Assembly (NCBI GenBank): GCA_028274465.1
Contig: CM051456.1
Span: 88,088,753 to 88,152,752, forward strand
Length of the DNA: 64,000 nucleotides
Origin: Plantago ovata
Lineage: Eukaryota; Streptophyta; Magnoliopsida; Lamiales; Plantaginaceae
Reading direction: 5' to 3'
Under the pieces are notes generated by a model that saw nothing but the letters and a program-made list of their open reading frames with translations, had not been told where the DNA came from and ran no database searches. This document shows, in pieces, positions 1 to 10,916 of this stretch (position 1 is its first letter; each line of letters starts with the position of its first letter). The position numbers and the translations under genes are program-made.

Positions 1-1
1 A

Positions 2-64
2 CCACTGCCTGATAATAGATTCTCAATCCTAAGGTACAAACTTGGGTTATTGGAACTTGCCTAA
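2..64 (+). pseudogene. End of pol (RNase H C-terminus) of element D
   Basis: The first 20 codons read PLPDNRFSILRYKLGLLELA and then stop. This matches the last residues of pol in element H ([20 protein letters not shown]), which follow the Copia RNase H domain. Only this tail of the polyprotein lies in the window. Confidence 0.85.
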
Positions 65-738
65 AATATCTTGAATTTATACTACAGAGTTGCTGAAACA
101 GGTATTCAGGAAGGTCTAAATCTTTGAGATATTAAACCTGTAGTATACATTCAATAAAAGGTAATTCAGCAAAAGATATGCCTTTTATTAAAAGCTGATT
201 ACTAAAGTTTGCTGAAACAGACATTCAACAAACAAAAAAAAAAAAAAGGGACTTTTGCAAAGCATTATTTGTTATGGAAACTTGTTTGCATAATGCTGAA
301 ACGGACATTCAGTATTAAAAAGGGAACAAAGATTGTGGAAATAGGCATTCAGACAATCTTGGAAGGAACTGAGACGGGAACTCTGCAAAGTAAATGCATA
401 CACTCATAATTACTCTATATTATCTCAATCATAAGATGTGTTTGCTGAGACAGGAACTCAGAAATACAAATGATTATAAAAAATAAAAGAGATAATTAAT
501 TAAGGGGGAATTTTCAGCAAACACAAAGATCACAAGAATTTTGGATATAATTAGATAATGTGTTTGATTGACGATTAGATTCCTTGGTTAAAAATAAGTA
601 ATTATTTTGATGTTTTTGGCACAAATATACTAAAAGAGCATTGAGTGCTCATTGGTTAATCTGGTTCGTTGATTTAAAGCAAGATGCTTATCCAACGGTA
701 CATTTTGTGTGAATTGACACGATCTGACAGTTACTCGT
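65..738 (+). repeat. D spacer with repeated CTGAA..TTCAG motif
   Basis: This non-coding spacer lies between pol and ORF2. Between about 80 and 460 it carries about six degenerate copies of a word close to GCTGAAACAGGCATTCAG. The two ends of that word (CTGAA and TTCAG) are inverted repeats, so each copy could fold as a small hairpin. The equivalent spacer of H has the same motif in about six copies. Confidence 0.7.
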
Positions 739-854
739 TAGTGGGCCACTATGCATTTATTACGCGTGCACCTTCCAAACGTTTGTATCTCTTTTTTACC
801 TTGCTGAGATCTTAAATCAATTAAGACTCTCAAACAACAGAGTACTATATAAAG
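739..854 (+). promoter_or_regulatory. Putative internal promoter of D ORF2: palindrome plus TATA box
   Basis: A 13-base palindrome TAGTGGGCCACTA (739-751) is followed 95 bases later by TATATAAAG (846-854), which lies 161 bases before the ORF2 start codon. Element H has the same palindrome, the same TATA box and a nearly identical 97-base spacing although the two spacers are otherwise diverged. The palindrome core TGGGCC resembles plant site II promoter elements. Function is inferred from conservation only. Confidence 0.6.
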
Positions 855-1014
855 AGGAGTCTGCTCATAAGACAAAAGTTTTACAGACTCCGACAAAAAC
901 TTTGCCATTTCAAGCACAAACAAACCTCTAAGTTTTTCTGCAACTCTCCGGTCAAAACTTGCTTTTGCAAAGCCTACTGTTCCGATTTCATTGTCCCTAT
1001 ATATATAAGTGCAG

Positions 1015-2624
1015 ATGGCTCCCAAAAGATCATCTAGCTCTTACCCAAAAGACCCAAAAACTTCCTAAGTCCGAAAAATCAAAAAGCTCCTCTTCTGCTA
1101 CTTTTGCTACACAACAAGCACCTACGATTGTGAATAACATACTTTCACAATCGCCCATGGATGGAACTTATCTAGACATTGAAAAATGTAAAGGTAAGAT
1201 GCAATGGGGTGTTTCTGGCCTAACAGAGCATATGAATGTTCTCTCAGAAGAAGGAGACGCCGTAGAAGAAGCGGTGGACTTACTAGAAAGAAATGGACTG
1301 ATGAAATTCATCAGTGCCACACCCACCTGCTTAAGCACCATTGATGTGCTTGAGTTTTACAACAATGCAGTTGTAAACACTGTCACTACAAATGGTGTCA
1401 CTGAGAAAGTGATTACCACTAGTGTTCAGTCAAAGCAAGTCGTCCTGAGATAGATTGACATTGCAGCTCACTTTGAGCTTCCAGTCACCGAAGAATTTGA
1501 AGAGGTGACTGACGATGCAGAGACCCTTGCTAACTTCTATGTTGAATTTAGAAATCCTGAATCAGACAATGGGGTAGAGGCACCTGCAAAGTTCAGCAGA
1601 GTGAATGTCAAAAGAAAACACATAAGTGAATCACTCAAATTAGTGTGCCTCTTTCTCATCAGAGTAGTAGACTCTCAAGTTGGTGGAATAGACCAAATAG
1701 GGCTGAAAAGATGGCTCTTACTGAGAATTATCTTCAACAATGTTAAAACAGAGCTGAATTGGGCTAAGTTCATTATCAACAAACTTGTAGAAAATGCTGA
1801 AAATTTTTAAGTTTTCGGTTGAGGATAATTTGGTAAGCCCTGCTGAGAATGTCTCTTACGGGCTGAAGTTGTGCTACCTCATGTAGAAGATGGATTTCGT
1901 CCTTAGGGAAAATCTCCCTATAGAATCCGTGTGGATGCTGTGAAAGCATACCACTGAACTGAAAGCTAAGCAAGCACAAGCCATCCCTGCACCAGCACAT
2001 TCAGCAGTTGGCTCAAGAAACAGGAAAACCTCTACAAAAGCTCCTCTTGCTGACACAACTATCCCTGCTGATGTTAGTAAGACATCCAAGAAAAGAAGGT
2101 TGCTGAGAAAGCAACTTTTTCAGATAAGAGTCCAACTCATCAAGATGAGGCTGCTGAGAAGAAGAAGGAGATTGATACCTCTTCATCAGTCCCTAATACA
2201 ACTACTCGCAGAACTACAAGGAAGACTGCTGAAAGCGCAGCTCCAGTCACTGCTGAAAACGTTGTTGACCAAACAACTGATATCTTAGCTACAATTGTTA
2301 AAAAGGGAAAGACTAAGGCTAAGAGAACCAAGAAAACAGCTTGAAAGCAAGTAGCCCCAGTCCCTTCAGCTGATAATCACTCATCTTCTGAAGAAATCCC
2401 TGACACACCAGAGGATCAAAAGCTCATCAAAAGGGCAAGACATAGACAATCTGGTGATGTAGCTGAAAAAATTATTCCAAGCAGTGGAAATGCAAACCCT
2501 GCTGAAGACAAAGATGAAACTGAGTCAGCAAACACTAAGGAATTACAAGTCTCTCCTCTCTATGAGGTAACAATGGCTCCACAAAGTGATGTGGGAGTAG
2601 ACTTGTTAAATATTGCTGAATCAG
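1015..2624 (+). pseudogene. Accessory ORF2 region of element D
   Basis: The region starts at ATG 1015 with MAPKRSSSSYPKDPK, matching MAPKRQSSKSSKSSK of H ORF2. It continues with related blocks, for example GLMKFISATPTCLSTIDVLEFYNNA against GLMNFISA and IDTMEYYNNA in H. Next come a block ending in a Gly-Gly-Ile-Asp motif and a lysine-rich, low-complexity tail. In SIRE elements this position downstream of pol is the env-like position, but I see no signal peptide or membrane segment. The region is broken, with several breaks, and ends where element A is inserted. Function is unknown. Confidence 0.7.
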
Positions 2625-3822
2625 TGATGAACGTTTGGATGTCGGGTTCCAACGAATCAAATAAATTTGTATTTAGCCAAGGCAATTCACAACTACAACG
2701 AAAACCGTAGTGTAGCAGTAGAATAACCTCGAGTGTCGATCTCTAAGGACTATAACTAGCTTTATTTAATCTAACTTAAGAATATAAAACAGCAGACGAC
2801 TTAGCAAAGGTTTTTCTTAACAGATAATGGAGATTGGTGATAGTATGGTCATTCAAAGCATAACAAGTTAATAATCATGCATAAATTCCTCAGTTTTGCA
2901 TGGAGATCTTTGATCAATGAATTGTCCAGTTGTGTTCCGTAATTATTCAACACTACGAAGATATAGATTTAGATAGATCAAAGAAATAAAGCAATAACTC
3001 AGAGTATAATGCGCGATATAGCCATTAGAATAATTATTAACCCTTCGCTAAGAAATCACATACTATCACCAACGAGAAATTTAGCTACTCATAGTTGTCA
3101 TGCAATCAACATAAATCATACCACGAATGAATGAAAACATGATGAAAGATATATAAATATAAATAGAAAAACTGTAAGATACAATGTTAACGAAGGTTGT
3201 CAATCTCCGAAGAATCGCGATCTTACAAGCTCCAAATTGCTAAGAAAAAGTATCTCCTAAGCTAAGAACCCCCATAACAGGCTCTGGAAAATTACTACCT
3301 AAAACTACACAGAAAGGTGAGAGAAAAGGTCTGGAGAAGTATGAAAAACGGAGAAAATTGAGCTCATATATATAGGTGTTCGAATTGTGTGGGACGAAGG
3401 ACCCCACACACCGGGCGATTCGCCTGGTGTGGGACGATTCGCCCCACGTCCCGGGCGACTCGCCCGGGAGTGTTTTTCGGCCCACGATGCATTTTCGACG
3501 CGTTTTTGGATTTCTTCCCCTTTTCGGACTCGGTTTCTGCCCTCTAGTGACCTTTTAGCCTTCAGACTCGACCCCTAGACTTGAAATCCTATCCGGAATC
3601 TTTCAGATACTCCAATTAGGCTTCTAGAACACCAATTCCTTGTCTACTTCAATATAATTGCCCTGGAAACCTCGTTTTTCAACCAAAACTTGTAAAATAA
3701 AAACTAAAGGGAAACGTGACACTATCCTAATAAAATGCACTAAAATATAGCTAAATTAACATAGAGGATAGCTAAAATAGGTGAAAAAGACTCAAATGAA
3801 AGTGTAAAATACACATTCATCA
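2625..3822 (-). repeat. 3' LTR of element A
   Basis: Begins TGATGAACG and ends TTCATCA, matching the termini of the other A-family LTRs. A TATA box (about 3365-3376) and a GC-rich palindrome cluster (3386-3470) lie in it as in the 5' LTR. It differs from 10917-12175 at many positions. Confidence 0.85.
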
Positions 3823-3862
3823 AACTCCCCAAACCGAACCTTTGCTTGTCCTCAAGCAACTA
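3823..3862 (-). promoter_or_regulatory. Polypurine tract of element A
   Basis: Read on the - strand this is a purine-rich run (AGCAAAGGTTCGGTTTGGGG) ending directly at the 3' LTR, the expected site for priming the second DNA strand. The same tract adjoins the 3' LTRs of B and, with small differences, C. Confidence 0.8.
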
Positions 3863-5345
3863 AGCTAGACTCTAATGCAACACAAAAAATGGAGTCTCAT
3901 GCCAAATGAAATGAACTAATCTACTGAATCTATCAAAAAACATATGAACTAGAACCATATAAATGAAAACATGAATATAGGTTGAAGAATATCTCGATTG
4001 ACTCATACACATTCACATAAGCACTTATGTTAAGACAAGTTAGTCTCTCGTAACATTCTCTACCTGGACCTAGTCAGTGATGACGTAATGAAACATGTTA
4101 AGATACGAATGGTTGTCCCGTGCCTATGAAACTGAGGACTTACTGCTGTTCACCAAGTTAAGACTTTTCCTCAAAGAGGTCGAAGCAGTACTGGCTCTCA
4201 TCAAACGAAGGAGGGTTCCCTATAAAAGATAACACTCTCCTATTCTACCCATCTCTCAAGCAAAGCCTTAAGCTATTCACCACTTCCTGAATGGCAGGAC
4301 GAGGGTGGTCTAGAACAGATGACACTCAAAAACAAAAGAAAAGATAGAAAATTACAACACGATTACGAACATTAGAAGAATTGGAAAATGAGACACAACA
4401 CTTTGCTAAACTGCTCTTTGGCTTTCTTTTTTTGGACCCTTCTTTGCTTTTTTGGGGTCTTTTCTTTTTTTTTTCTTTCTATTTTTCTTTTTTGCTTTTC
4501 CATTTTTTTTCTTTTTTCTGGAATTCTTCTTTTTCTTTTTTCGATTTTTTTAGCCAGCATTAGCACAACGAAAAAGAAACAAAATGACTCACAAACGACT
4601 TCCCCAAACCTATTCGAAAGTATAGGTTGGAGTACAAAATTTACGAGAAAGGAAAAATAAACTCACAACACAGAAATGAAAAACGAAAAACAAGTCTAAT
4701 GATAGTGTAACCCCCTCCCCAAACCTATTCGAAAGAATAGGTTGCAAACAAAGGATCACACAACCTCCTTCCTAGGCATTTAGCAATCTCAAAGCAAGGT
4801 GAAGACTTGTTGCCTCTTAGGTACAGAATTACTCGGGAAAACAACCATAAGACCCTAACATGCATCATCCTATTATAAAGGCCTTCGTGAACCGCGGTAG
4901 AGAAAACACCACTAAATGATGTCGAGACTACCAAGCTTAACTAAGTGCAATACATAAATGTGACAAGCCAAGCGAGAAAAACCTCAAACAAATTCATAGA
5001 GATGAAGCATATGATTAATGGCATAGTTAGTTGATTTACCCAATAAAAAAGGTTCAAAAAATTTGGCAATAAACTCCACATAAAACATGCAAGACTATCC
5101 TAGGATGAATGTAGTGAATGCAACCTAAAAACTAAGAAAGCAGTAAACATGCAAATGCAAACGGATAATCATGCAAGGTACTATACTCAACCTACCAATT
5201 CCAAGCTCTAAACCATCAATGGCAAGCTCTAAACCATCAATGTCAAGCTCCAAACTAACAACACTAGATCACTTAAATCCCATCCCCCCTCATGAATTTA
5301 AAGCTAGTCCCTAGCAGTAAGAAAATGAGGAAATAAGATGTGATA
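3863..5345 (-). other. Conserved non-coding 3' module of element A
   Basis: About 1.5 kb without a credible reading frame. It contains a pyrimidine-rich tract (about 4424-4556 on the + strand) and two imperfect hairpins of the form AACCTATTC-GAATAGGTT (4606-4630 and 4721-4744), each adjoining CCCC on the + strand. Long blocks near 4020-4320 and 4735-4935 are also recognisable in element C (47153-48480) and element B (57400-58785), although C is otherwise a different family. Conservation without coding suggests an RNA signal, for example for packaging. Confidence 0.75.
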
Positions 5346-6196
5346 CTAGATGTTACCGCATGGTTTGGCCTCGGTCGGCTGAGTATGCTGCTTGTAAGTT
5401 ATTGGGACTGCTCCAGGGACCTTATAGGTTATCATCGGGGCTCGTGGTAGTGGCGGTAGTTCCATTAATGGATCGGATAGGGCCAACTCCTCCATCTGTA
5501 TCATCATTGTCCTTATGGTCTTCATTGTCACTACTGTCATCACCATCGTCACCAGTAAAGTTGCATCGTCGAAGAGAATCCTCAAGATTAGCCGCTGCAG
5601 TTATGGAATGGTCCATCCTGTAGCCCTCCAATAGGTGGTGAACAGTTGAAGGGGAAAGAGCAGTGGTATCAGAGCCTCCCTCTCCAATGTTTTACACCCC
5701 GAGGAAGTTACAGTAAGCTGCTCGGATACTCAGAGGTCTTCTTCCATATTTTCCAATGTCGAGCACATTCTCTACGGTTGATGCTCCCTTTAGAGGCAGT
5801 CAAGGGGCACCCCTAAGAGGGGCTGGGTGCCCATGTCATTATGTTTTGGAACCAAGCTAGCGCTTCGGAACCTTCTAGCCACTGTCGACTCAAGACTGAA
5901 TCCGTTGTGGTTAGATCATCTCGGTGCCTTCCTATTCACTCGAACTTTGCAGTCCTTGTGATAGATTGCTGACGTAATAATTGTTTCTGTCCCTTCGGTG
6001 GTGCATGAATAGGCATAGGAGTCCTTACTCCATGTAGATTCTCGCTCCTCCTCTTGGATAAACCGCGACGTTGTTGCAAGAGCCCGTGGCTCGAACGCAC
6101 TTCTAACGAGATCACTCTCCTTGACATAGTTGTAATGGATCCCCCTCCAATATTTCATAGTAGCCAAACGGGAGTGCTTCTCTCCCTTTGTGGCAT
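5346..6196 (-). pseudogene. Second, decayed ORF2-like region of element A
   Basis: Parts of this region match the end of the upstream ORF2. A stretch reading about as AAYCNFLGVKHW corresponds to ITAYCKYHGVED, and TALSPSTVHHLLEGYRMD to AALSPSTIDVQLARYQMK. The intron segment in front of ORF2 is also repeated in front of this region (6213-6640 against 7523-7960). The module therefore appears duplicated in tandem, with this copy decayed by several breaks. Beyond the matching end it carries an acidic Asp- and Asn-rich tail. Confidence 0.6.
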
Positions 6197-6212
6197 GGTT
6201 TCTACAAACAAC

Positions 6213-6640
6213 AGTTAGTACCTCGCATGACACAAAACTGACTTATGCATATGCTAATGTAAGAACGAAACACACAAGTGATAAAATCAACAATTGAACT
6301 CCCCAAATCCTTCATGTCTATCCTAGCTTCTTCAACATGCAACATACCAATGTAACTACTACATGCAATACATCACATTACGCTCTTGCTAGACAGCCAA
6401 TAACCTAAATAACAAGGCTCAATTCATACCATAGTAGTGAAAATTTCTAGCATCATAAATCCTCATACTCAACAATTATGCATTCTACCATCATACCCAT
6501 CATTATCACATCAGTAAACACAATCATTTGTAAGGAATCGAAGAAAAAGATACATTGCATAACAAGATAAAAACATCTAGTAGCAAAATTCCCAAATCAA
6601 CATTCCAAGCATAATTGAGCATGCAATTGATAGTAAATAA
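6213..6640 (-). repeat. Duplicated intron-like segment, copy 2 (element A)
   Basis: About 420 bases that match 7523-7960 over nearly their whole length, with moderate divergence. Shared landmarks are TTGTTTGTAG at the splice-acceptor end, CATACCATAG, and GCAATTGATAG near the other end. The last codons of the upstream ORF2 run into this copy. Confidence 0.75.
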
Positions 6641-7517
6641 CGCTCTTCATCTGATACCTAGCAAGCTGTACATCAATAGTCGAGGGTGAAAGGGCAGCGA
6701 CCTCGCAGTCCCCCTCGTCAATGTCCTCGACCCCATGATATTTGCAGTAGGCAGTGATGAAGCTCGGAAAGATGAAGGGCTTTTTCTTCTTTTCCCAGTG
6801 GCGCTCATACTCTTCATACATGATGTGCCCGATGTCGATCAGATGTCTGTCTATCAAGCAGTAGAGGAGCTCGTCGTAATATGGCTGTATCCAAGTGTCA
6901 TTCTTCCTAGGGATCAAGTTGAAGATGCAGAATTTCATCATCACCTTAGCTTCAATGCTAAGGTCGCTCTGACGGATCCGTGCAGGTTCTGCTCCGATTT
7001 CTGGATATCTGTACTCCCTGTTGCAGATCACGCCCGTAATGTGTCTTCCTATCCCCCTAGAGGCCCTCGAATATTGGTAGGCATGGTTGCTCCCTACGAA
7101 CTCCCGTTGCCCAAAATGGATGAATGAAGAAATTGACTCTGGTGTCCATGGTATTATTAGGCCTCGAACTAGTACCCCATTTTTCTCCTCGAGATCAGTG
7201 AATCCAGTGTAGAACTCTTGGAGGAGGCTCTCGTCGTACCCCTTGAACCTGTTGGAACTATACCAAATCCATTTCCGTTTTGATGCCAATCGGGAGAGCG
7301 TCCTATACCCCGCCGTTCGAGCTACCGCCTCCGGAATATCAATCCTCCTATCTGGTATGATCGATCTTCCCCCTTCGGCTAGCTCCGCTTCGAGCCTTTG
7401 TCGGACATCTATCGCAGCTAGAGACAACTCGTACATGTTGTGAGAAGGTTGGGAGCTTGATGCTACCCCCTTTCCCTTCTTGCTCGAGCCAGCTCTCCTT
7501 GATCCTCTTGGAGCCAT
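6597..7517 (-). CDS. Element A ORF2, putative plant transposon-protein-like
   Basis: An open frame of 306 codons starting MAPRGSRRAGSSKKGKG, five bases after a splice-acceptor-like site. The N-terminus is basic and serine-rich, possibly a nuclear signal. The core pattern W-(n)-LLQEFYTGF-(n)-VLVRGLIIPWTPESISSFIHF is typical of proteins annotated in plants as putative plant transposon protein (Pfam Transposase_32, which I recall as PF20167, unverified). A helical second half follows, with KVMMKFCIFNLIPRKNDTW. No transposase catalytic triad is evident, so the family name should not be read as activity. Element C ORF2 has the same layout. The role is unknown; regulatory DNA binding is one possibility. 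Confidence 0.7.
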   Translation of the reverse strand: MAPRGSRRAGSSKKGKGVASSSQPSHNMYELSLAAIDVRQRLEAELAEGGRSIIPDRRIDIPEAVARTAGYRTLSRLASKRKWIWYSSNRFKGYDESLLQEFYTGFTDLEEKNGVLVRGLIIPWTPESISSFIHFGQREFVGSNHAYQYSRASRGIGRHITGVICNREYRYPEIGAEPARIRQSDLSIEAKVMMKFCIFNLIPRKNDTWIQPYYDELLYCLIDRHLIDIGHIMYEEYERHWEKKKKPFIFPSFITAYCKYHGVEDIDEGDCEVAALSPSTIDVQLARYQMKSVIYYQLHAQLCLEC

Positions 7518-7522
7518 GATTC

Positions 7523-8059
7523 CTACAAACAACAATTAGTATCTTGTATGACACGAAACAGACCTATGCATATGCAAGTGTACGAGCGAACAAACGAGCA
7601 ATATCTACAACAATCCAACTCCTCAAAAACCCAATGTCTAGTCTAGCTACTTCATCATGCAACATATCAACGTAACTACTACAATCACATATCACATTAT
7701 GCTCTTGCTATACAACAAATGCCTTGAATCACAAGACTCAATTCATACCATAGTAACAAAAATCTAACAACATAAATCCTCAACTTCATCAATCATGCAT
7801 TCTACCATTACATCCATCATTATCATATCAACAAACACATGTTTAAACATGGAATGAAAGTAAAAGATACATTTCTAACAAGATATATCATCTAATAGCA
7901 AAAATCTCAAACCATCGAACCAAGCCTAATTGAACATGCAATTGATAGTGAATAACGTTTACAATCACACAAATCATCAACCCATACATCAAACAAGCTT
8001 AATTGAAGCATAAATCAAAAAACCCCCAAATTTGAATAATTAGGGTTCATGTGAGATTA
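7523..8059 (-). other. Putative intron in the ORF2 leader of element A
   Basis: On the - strand the donor reads GAG|GTAATCTCACATGAACCCT and the acceptor TTGTTTGTAG|GAATC, with ORF2 ATG five bases later. The 537-base AT-rich segment has no reading frame. Element C has the same arrangement (543 bases, ATG also five bases after the acceptor, CATGAACCCTAA just inside the donor). Splicing is inferred from these signals. Confidence 0.65.
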
Positions 8060-8293
8060 CCTCGAATCCGAAGATTGAATGAACTAGGAAGAGATTTGTT
8101 CGGATGAAAAGAAAGAGCACGTAACGGGCTTCGATTGAAGCTAAAGAACACACAATTTGAGGGAAATATGAAGAAGTTATGAAGGATTGAAGATATTTTG
8201 AAAAATGGAGGATTTTTTGGAGTTAGATGAAGAAGATGGAGAAAAATGGGAGAAGTGGGGGGCAACCCCCGTTTTTTATTTTCTGCAGAACAC
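8060..8293 (-). other. Putative ORF2 transcript leader of element A
   Basis: A pyrimidine-rich, non-coding stretch on the - strand between the palindrome array and the putative intron. An A-rich run (AAAATAAAAAAC, near 8277) follows the palindromes. Its position suits a 5' untranslated exon, but there is no strong TATA box. Confidence 0.4.
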
Positions 8294-8373
8294 GGGGCGA
8301 GTCGCCCCACGCCTGGGGCGAGTCGCCCCGTGCGGGGCGAATCGACCCGCATGTGGGGCGAATCGCCCCCCAC
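8294..8373. repeat. GC-rich palindrome array upstream of A ORF2
   Basis: Three to four clustered palindromes of the form GGGGCGANTCGCCCC (seven-base arms, one central base) sit between protease and ORF2. The same words occur beside the TATA box in both A LTRs (3386-3470 and 11742-11821). Confidence 0.85.
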
Positions 8374-8590
8374 CTCCTGAGATGGGGAGACGATCTTTTC
8401 GAAAAATGCGGTTTTTAAGTCCCCGAAAACCATTTTTCTCACAAAACACTCGAAAAATCTCACTCAAACATAACATAAGCACATACGACACAAAGACGAA
8501 TAAATTCACATATGAAAAGCAAATTGTTCAAAAATGAATGCATGCAAAAAAGCAGTAAAGAAAGCGATAAAAACTCCGGGTCGCCATTGT

Positions 8591-10771
8591 TTAAAGTCTT
8601 TGACTCGACTCCTGTCTGCGCCTAGCTTTCTTCTTGAGGGTACTAGACTTCCCCTTCATGGATCTCCTCCTCATGCCACGAACCTGTGAATAAGAATTAA
8701 CATAGGCAGCAAGACCAAAGTAGTTAATAGTGTGAGAAGTATCAGGTGGATCAGATATGGCTCGCAACACATGTCGCTTGCCATCCACTTCAATAGTGCA
8801 AGTCCTTCGGTAGATGTCCATCACGGAGTGTAGCTTAGTCAAGAACGTTCGCCCCAAGAGAATGACATCCCCCGTCCCAGGTGTAGACGCCGACATAACT
8901 ACAAAATTGGTGTATACAGAAGCTTCACCAATCTTGACCAATACATTGTTCACAACGCCTTCGGGTCTCACAAAGGATCCATCCGCCAGTTGCAAAATAG
9001 CCTTATGCTCAGATAGTTTTCCAAGGCTACTCTTCTCAAACACATTCATAGGGAGCACATTAGAGTAGGATCCCGTGTCTAGTGTGGCACGGACATCTTC
9101 AAGCTCACCAATCCCGACCTTAATATCGAAACTTTGAGGGAGTGGCTCGGGATCCTCTTGCTCCTCTTCACTCTCGTCAGAACCAAGGTCCTTCTCTTCT
9201 TCCTTAGCCTGTGGAGGTTCTTCCTTCTTGCAACACTCGCACTTAGCAACCTTCTTGATGGTGATTTCGACAGGCAGATCACCAGCCAAGGTAATGGACA
9301 TCGACTTCTCAGTGTTGCTAGGCAGTTTGCCTTGTTCCCTACTTGCTCCTCGGTCGATCAACTCTTGCATCTTTTGTTGGGCAAGTCTAGTGCTCTCTTC
9401 CAACCTATCAAGCCTTTCCCTAGTCTTCTCAGAATCTTCTTCATAACGTTTGAGAAAACTTTGGGTGTGATCAACCATCTTTTGCAAGTTCTCCATCAGT
9501 TGAGCCGACTTCGACTTTGGTTGCTCTTTTGGAGCGGGGTTTTCGCAGTGATCATTACCGTAGTTAAGCCTACTACGGTCTTGGTTAGGGCAATAAGTTT
9601 GGCTAGCCGGTGCATATCCTTGATTGTTTCGGAAACCTCTTCTCCAAAATCCACCTCGAGGATTCCTACCATCTTGTCCGTAGCTAGCTTCTTGAGTACC
9701 AAACTCCGTAGCAAAGGCTTCCTCTTCGCCTCCTTGAACCCAGTTGTCATCATCATATGCCAGCTCCGATCTACACATATGTGCCCCATGCCCATAGTTC
9801 TTGCATATTCGGCATACTTCGTTCGAAAGAGTTGTTCCGGTGGCGCTCTTGAGGACTTATTTCAATTCGTTGGTAAAGCACTCGAATTGATTCCCATTCC
9901 CCCTATACATAGGGGCTTCTTGAGTCGGTGGAGCTTCAGGTCCACGTCTCCTAACCATCTCTCTTGGGTCCTTGAACTGCGAACCTTTAGCAAGCCTTTC
10001 GAAAACTGCCCAGACGGCTTCTGCGGTTTCCTCCCAAATATTGCCTCGGCATTGGAAATCCACCACTTGTTGGTTCTCGAAGGTTAGTCCATTGTAGAAG
10101 TGTTGGACTAGGTCAGAAAGCTCAAAACCATGGTGAGGGCACTTGTTCGTGAGATCTTGGAACCTCTCAAACGCTGTGTAGATGGTCTCATCATAGTCTT
10201 GTTTGAATCTATTGATTTGCACTTTGAGCGCGGTAGTCAAGGTGTGAGGGAAGTATTTTTCCATGAAAGCTGAAAAAACCTTCTCCCAAGTTTCCAGCGA
10301 GTCTGCTGGTAGAGAACTCAACCATGACTGGGCTCTGTCGCCAAGCCCCATAGCAAAAACCTTCATCCGCAACTCATCCGTTGTTATTTCAGCTCCGGGT
10401 CGTGGGAGTTGGTTGACGAAATCATCGATATCGTGCGAGTACCCCATCACATGTTCCCTTGCCAAGCCATAGAACCTCAGAAGTTGTTGGAATGCGTGGT
10501 TCTTAATTTCCAGATCTCGAGTTGCAGACGAAAGAACAATCGTCGGTCCCCTCATACGATCCTTGGAGGGTTGAACCCATGCTTTCAGTGGTCTAGCTTC
10601 TGCCATTCCGTCGATTTCCTTGAAAAGACTGTGTGGAGATTCAGAGAAATCGGTATCCTCTATTTCCTCTAGTTCACGCCTTTGAAGTAGTCGCCTTCTT
10701 TGGTGGTAGACTCTGTCGATCTCAGCAATTGAATCAGCAAGCGGTGTTCCTCTAGATCGTGTATGTGGCAT
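8591..10771 (-). pseudogene. Gag and protease region of element A
   Basis: The region starts MPHTRSRGTPLADSIAEIDR at 10771. The Athila-type retrotransposon Gag domain is recognised by DRAQSWLSSLPADSLETWEKVF, YDETIYTAFERFQDL, CPHHGFEL and FYNGLT. Next come the zinc-knuckle segment, a glutamate/lysine-rich coiled-coil-like stretch, and an aspartic protease domain with ATLDTGSYSNVLPMNVFE (catalytic DTG) and VILLGRTFLTK. These proteins would form the particle and process it. The region is broken, with about two breaks. No polymerase follows it. Confidence 0.85.
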
Positions 10772-10895
10772 ACACTATCTGTAACAGACTAGGAAAGCAG
10801 TATCAGAAAGAGATTAAAAAGGAAAACTAAAACTACTAGAATTAGGAATTGAATGCTGAAAGTATAAACAAATTAAACAGAAAAAAGGAGTATAG

Positions 10896-10913
10896 TCCCC
10901 GGCAGTGGCGCCA
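10896..10913 (-). promoter_or_regulatory. Primer-binding site of element A (tRNA-Asp)
   Basis: On the - strand this reads TGGCGCCACTGCCGGGGA, three bases inside the 5' LTR. It matches the 3' end of plant tRNA-Asp closely, as in Athila-type elements. B and C carry TGGCGCCGTTGCCGGGGA. Confidence 0.85.
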
Positions 10914-10916
10914 ATT

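Larger units (their letters stand above)
1..2624 (+). mobile_element. Element D, left part: SIRE-like Ty1/Copia retrotransposon
   Basis: This is the 3' half of a Copia element running left to right. It begins inside the last codons of pol, continues through a spacer and then the accessory ORF2 region. All three parts match, in the same order, the spacer and ORF2 of element H on the other strand. The match to H is clear but diverged, so D belongs to a related, older subfamily. Element A is inserted at its right edge, and D resumes as LTR sequence at 12176. The coding part is broken, with at least five breaks. The start of D lies outside the window. Confidence 0.85.

Noticed and set aside
4381-4660. 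Phe/Ser-rich frames that could look like membrane proteins
   Set aside because: They are translations of the pyrimidine-rich tract of A; similar frames arise from the tracts in C (47640-47930) and B (58017-58304).
5664-5675. TGGTATCAGAGC, an initiator tRNA-Met primer-site word, on the + strand
   Set aside because: It lies antisense within the decayed ORF2-like part of A (overlapping the Thr-Ala-Leu-Ser block) and no LTR adjoins it, so it is a chance match.
6597-7517. DNA transposase gene, as the domain name might suggest
   Set aside because: No DDE or DDD triad or terminal inverted repeats; it sits inside an LTR element with the same layout as C ORF2.
9134-10087. A 317-codon open frame on the + strand
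   Set aside because: It is the antisense shadow of A Gag-protease, with no recognisable domain. The same holds for long + strand frames over 28000-31300 and 37000-40500.
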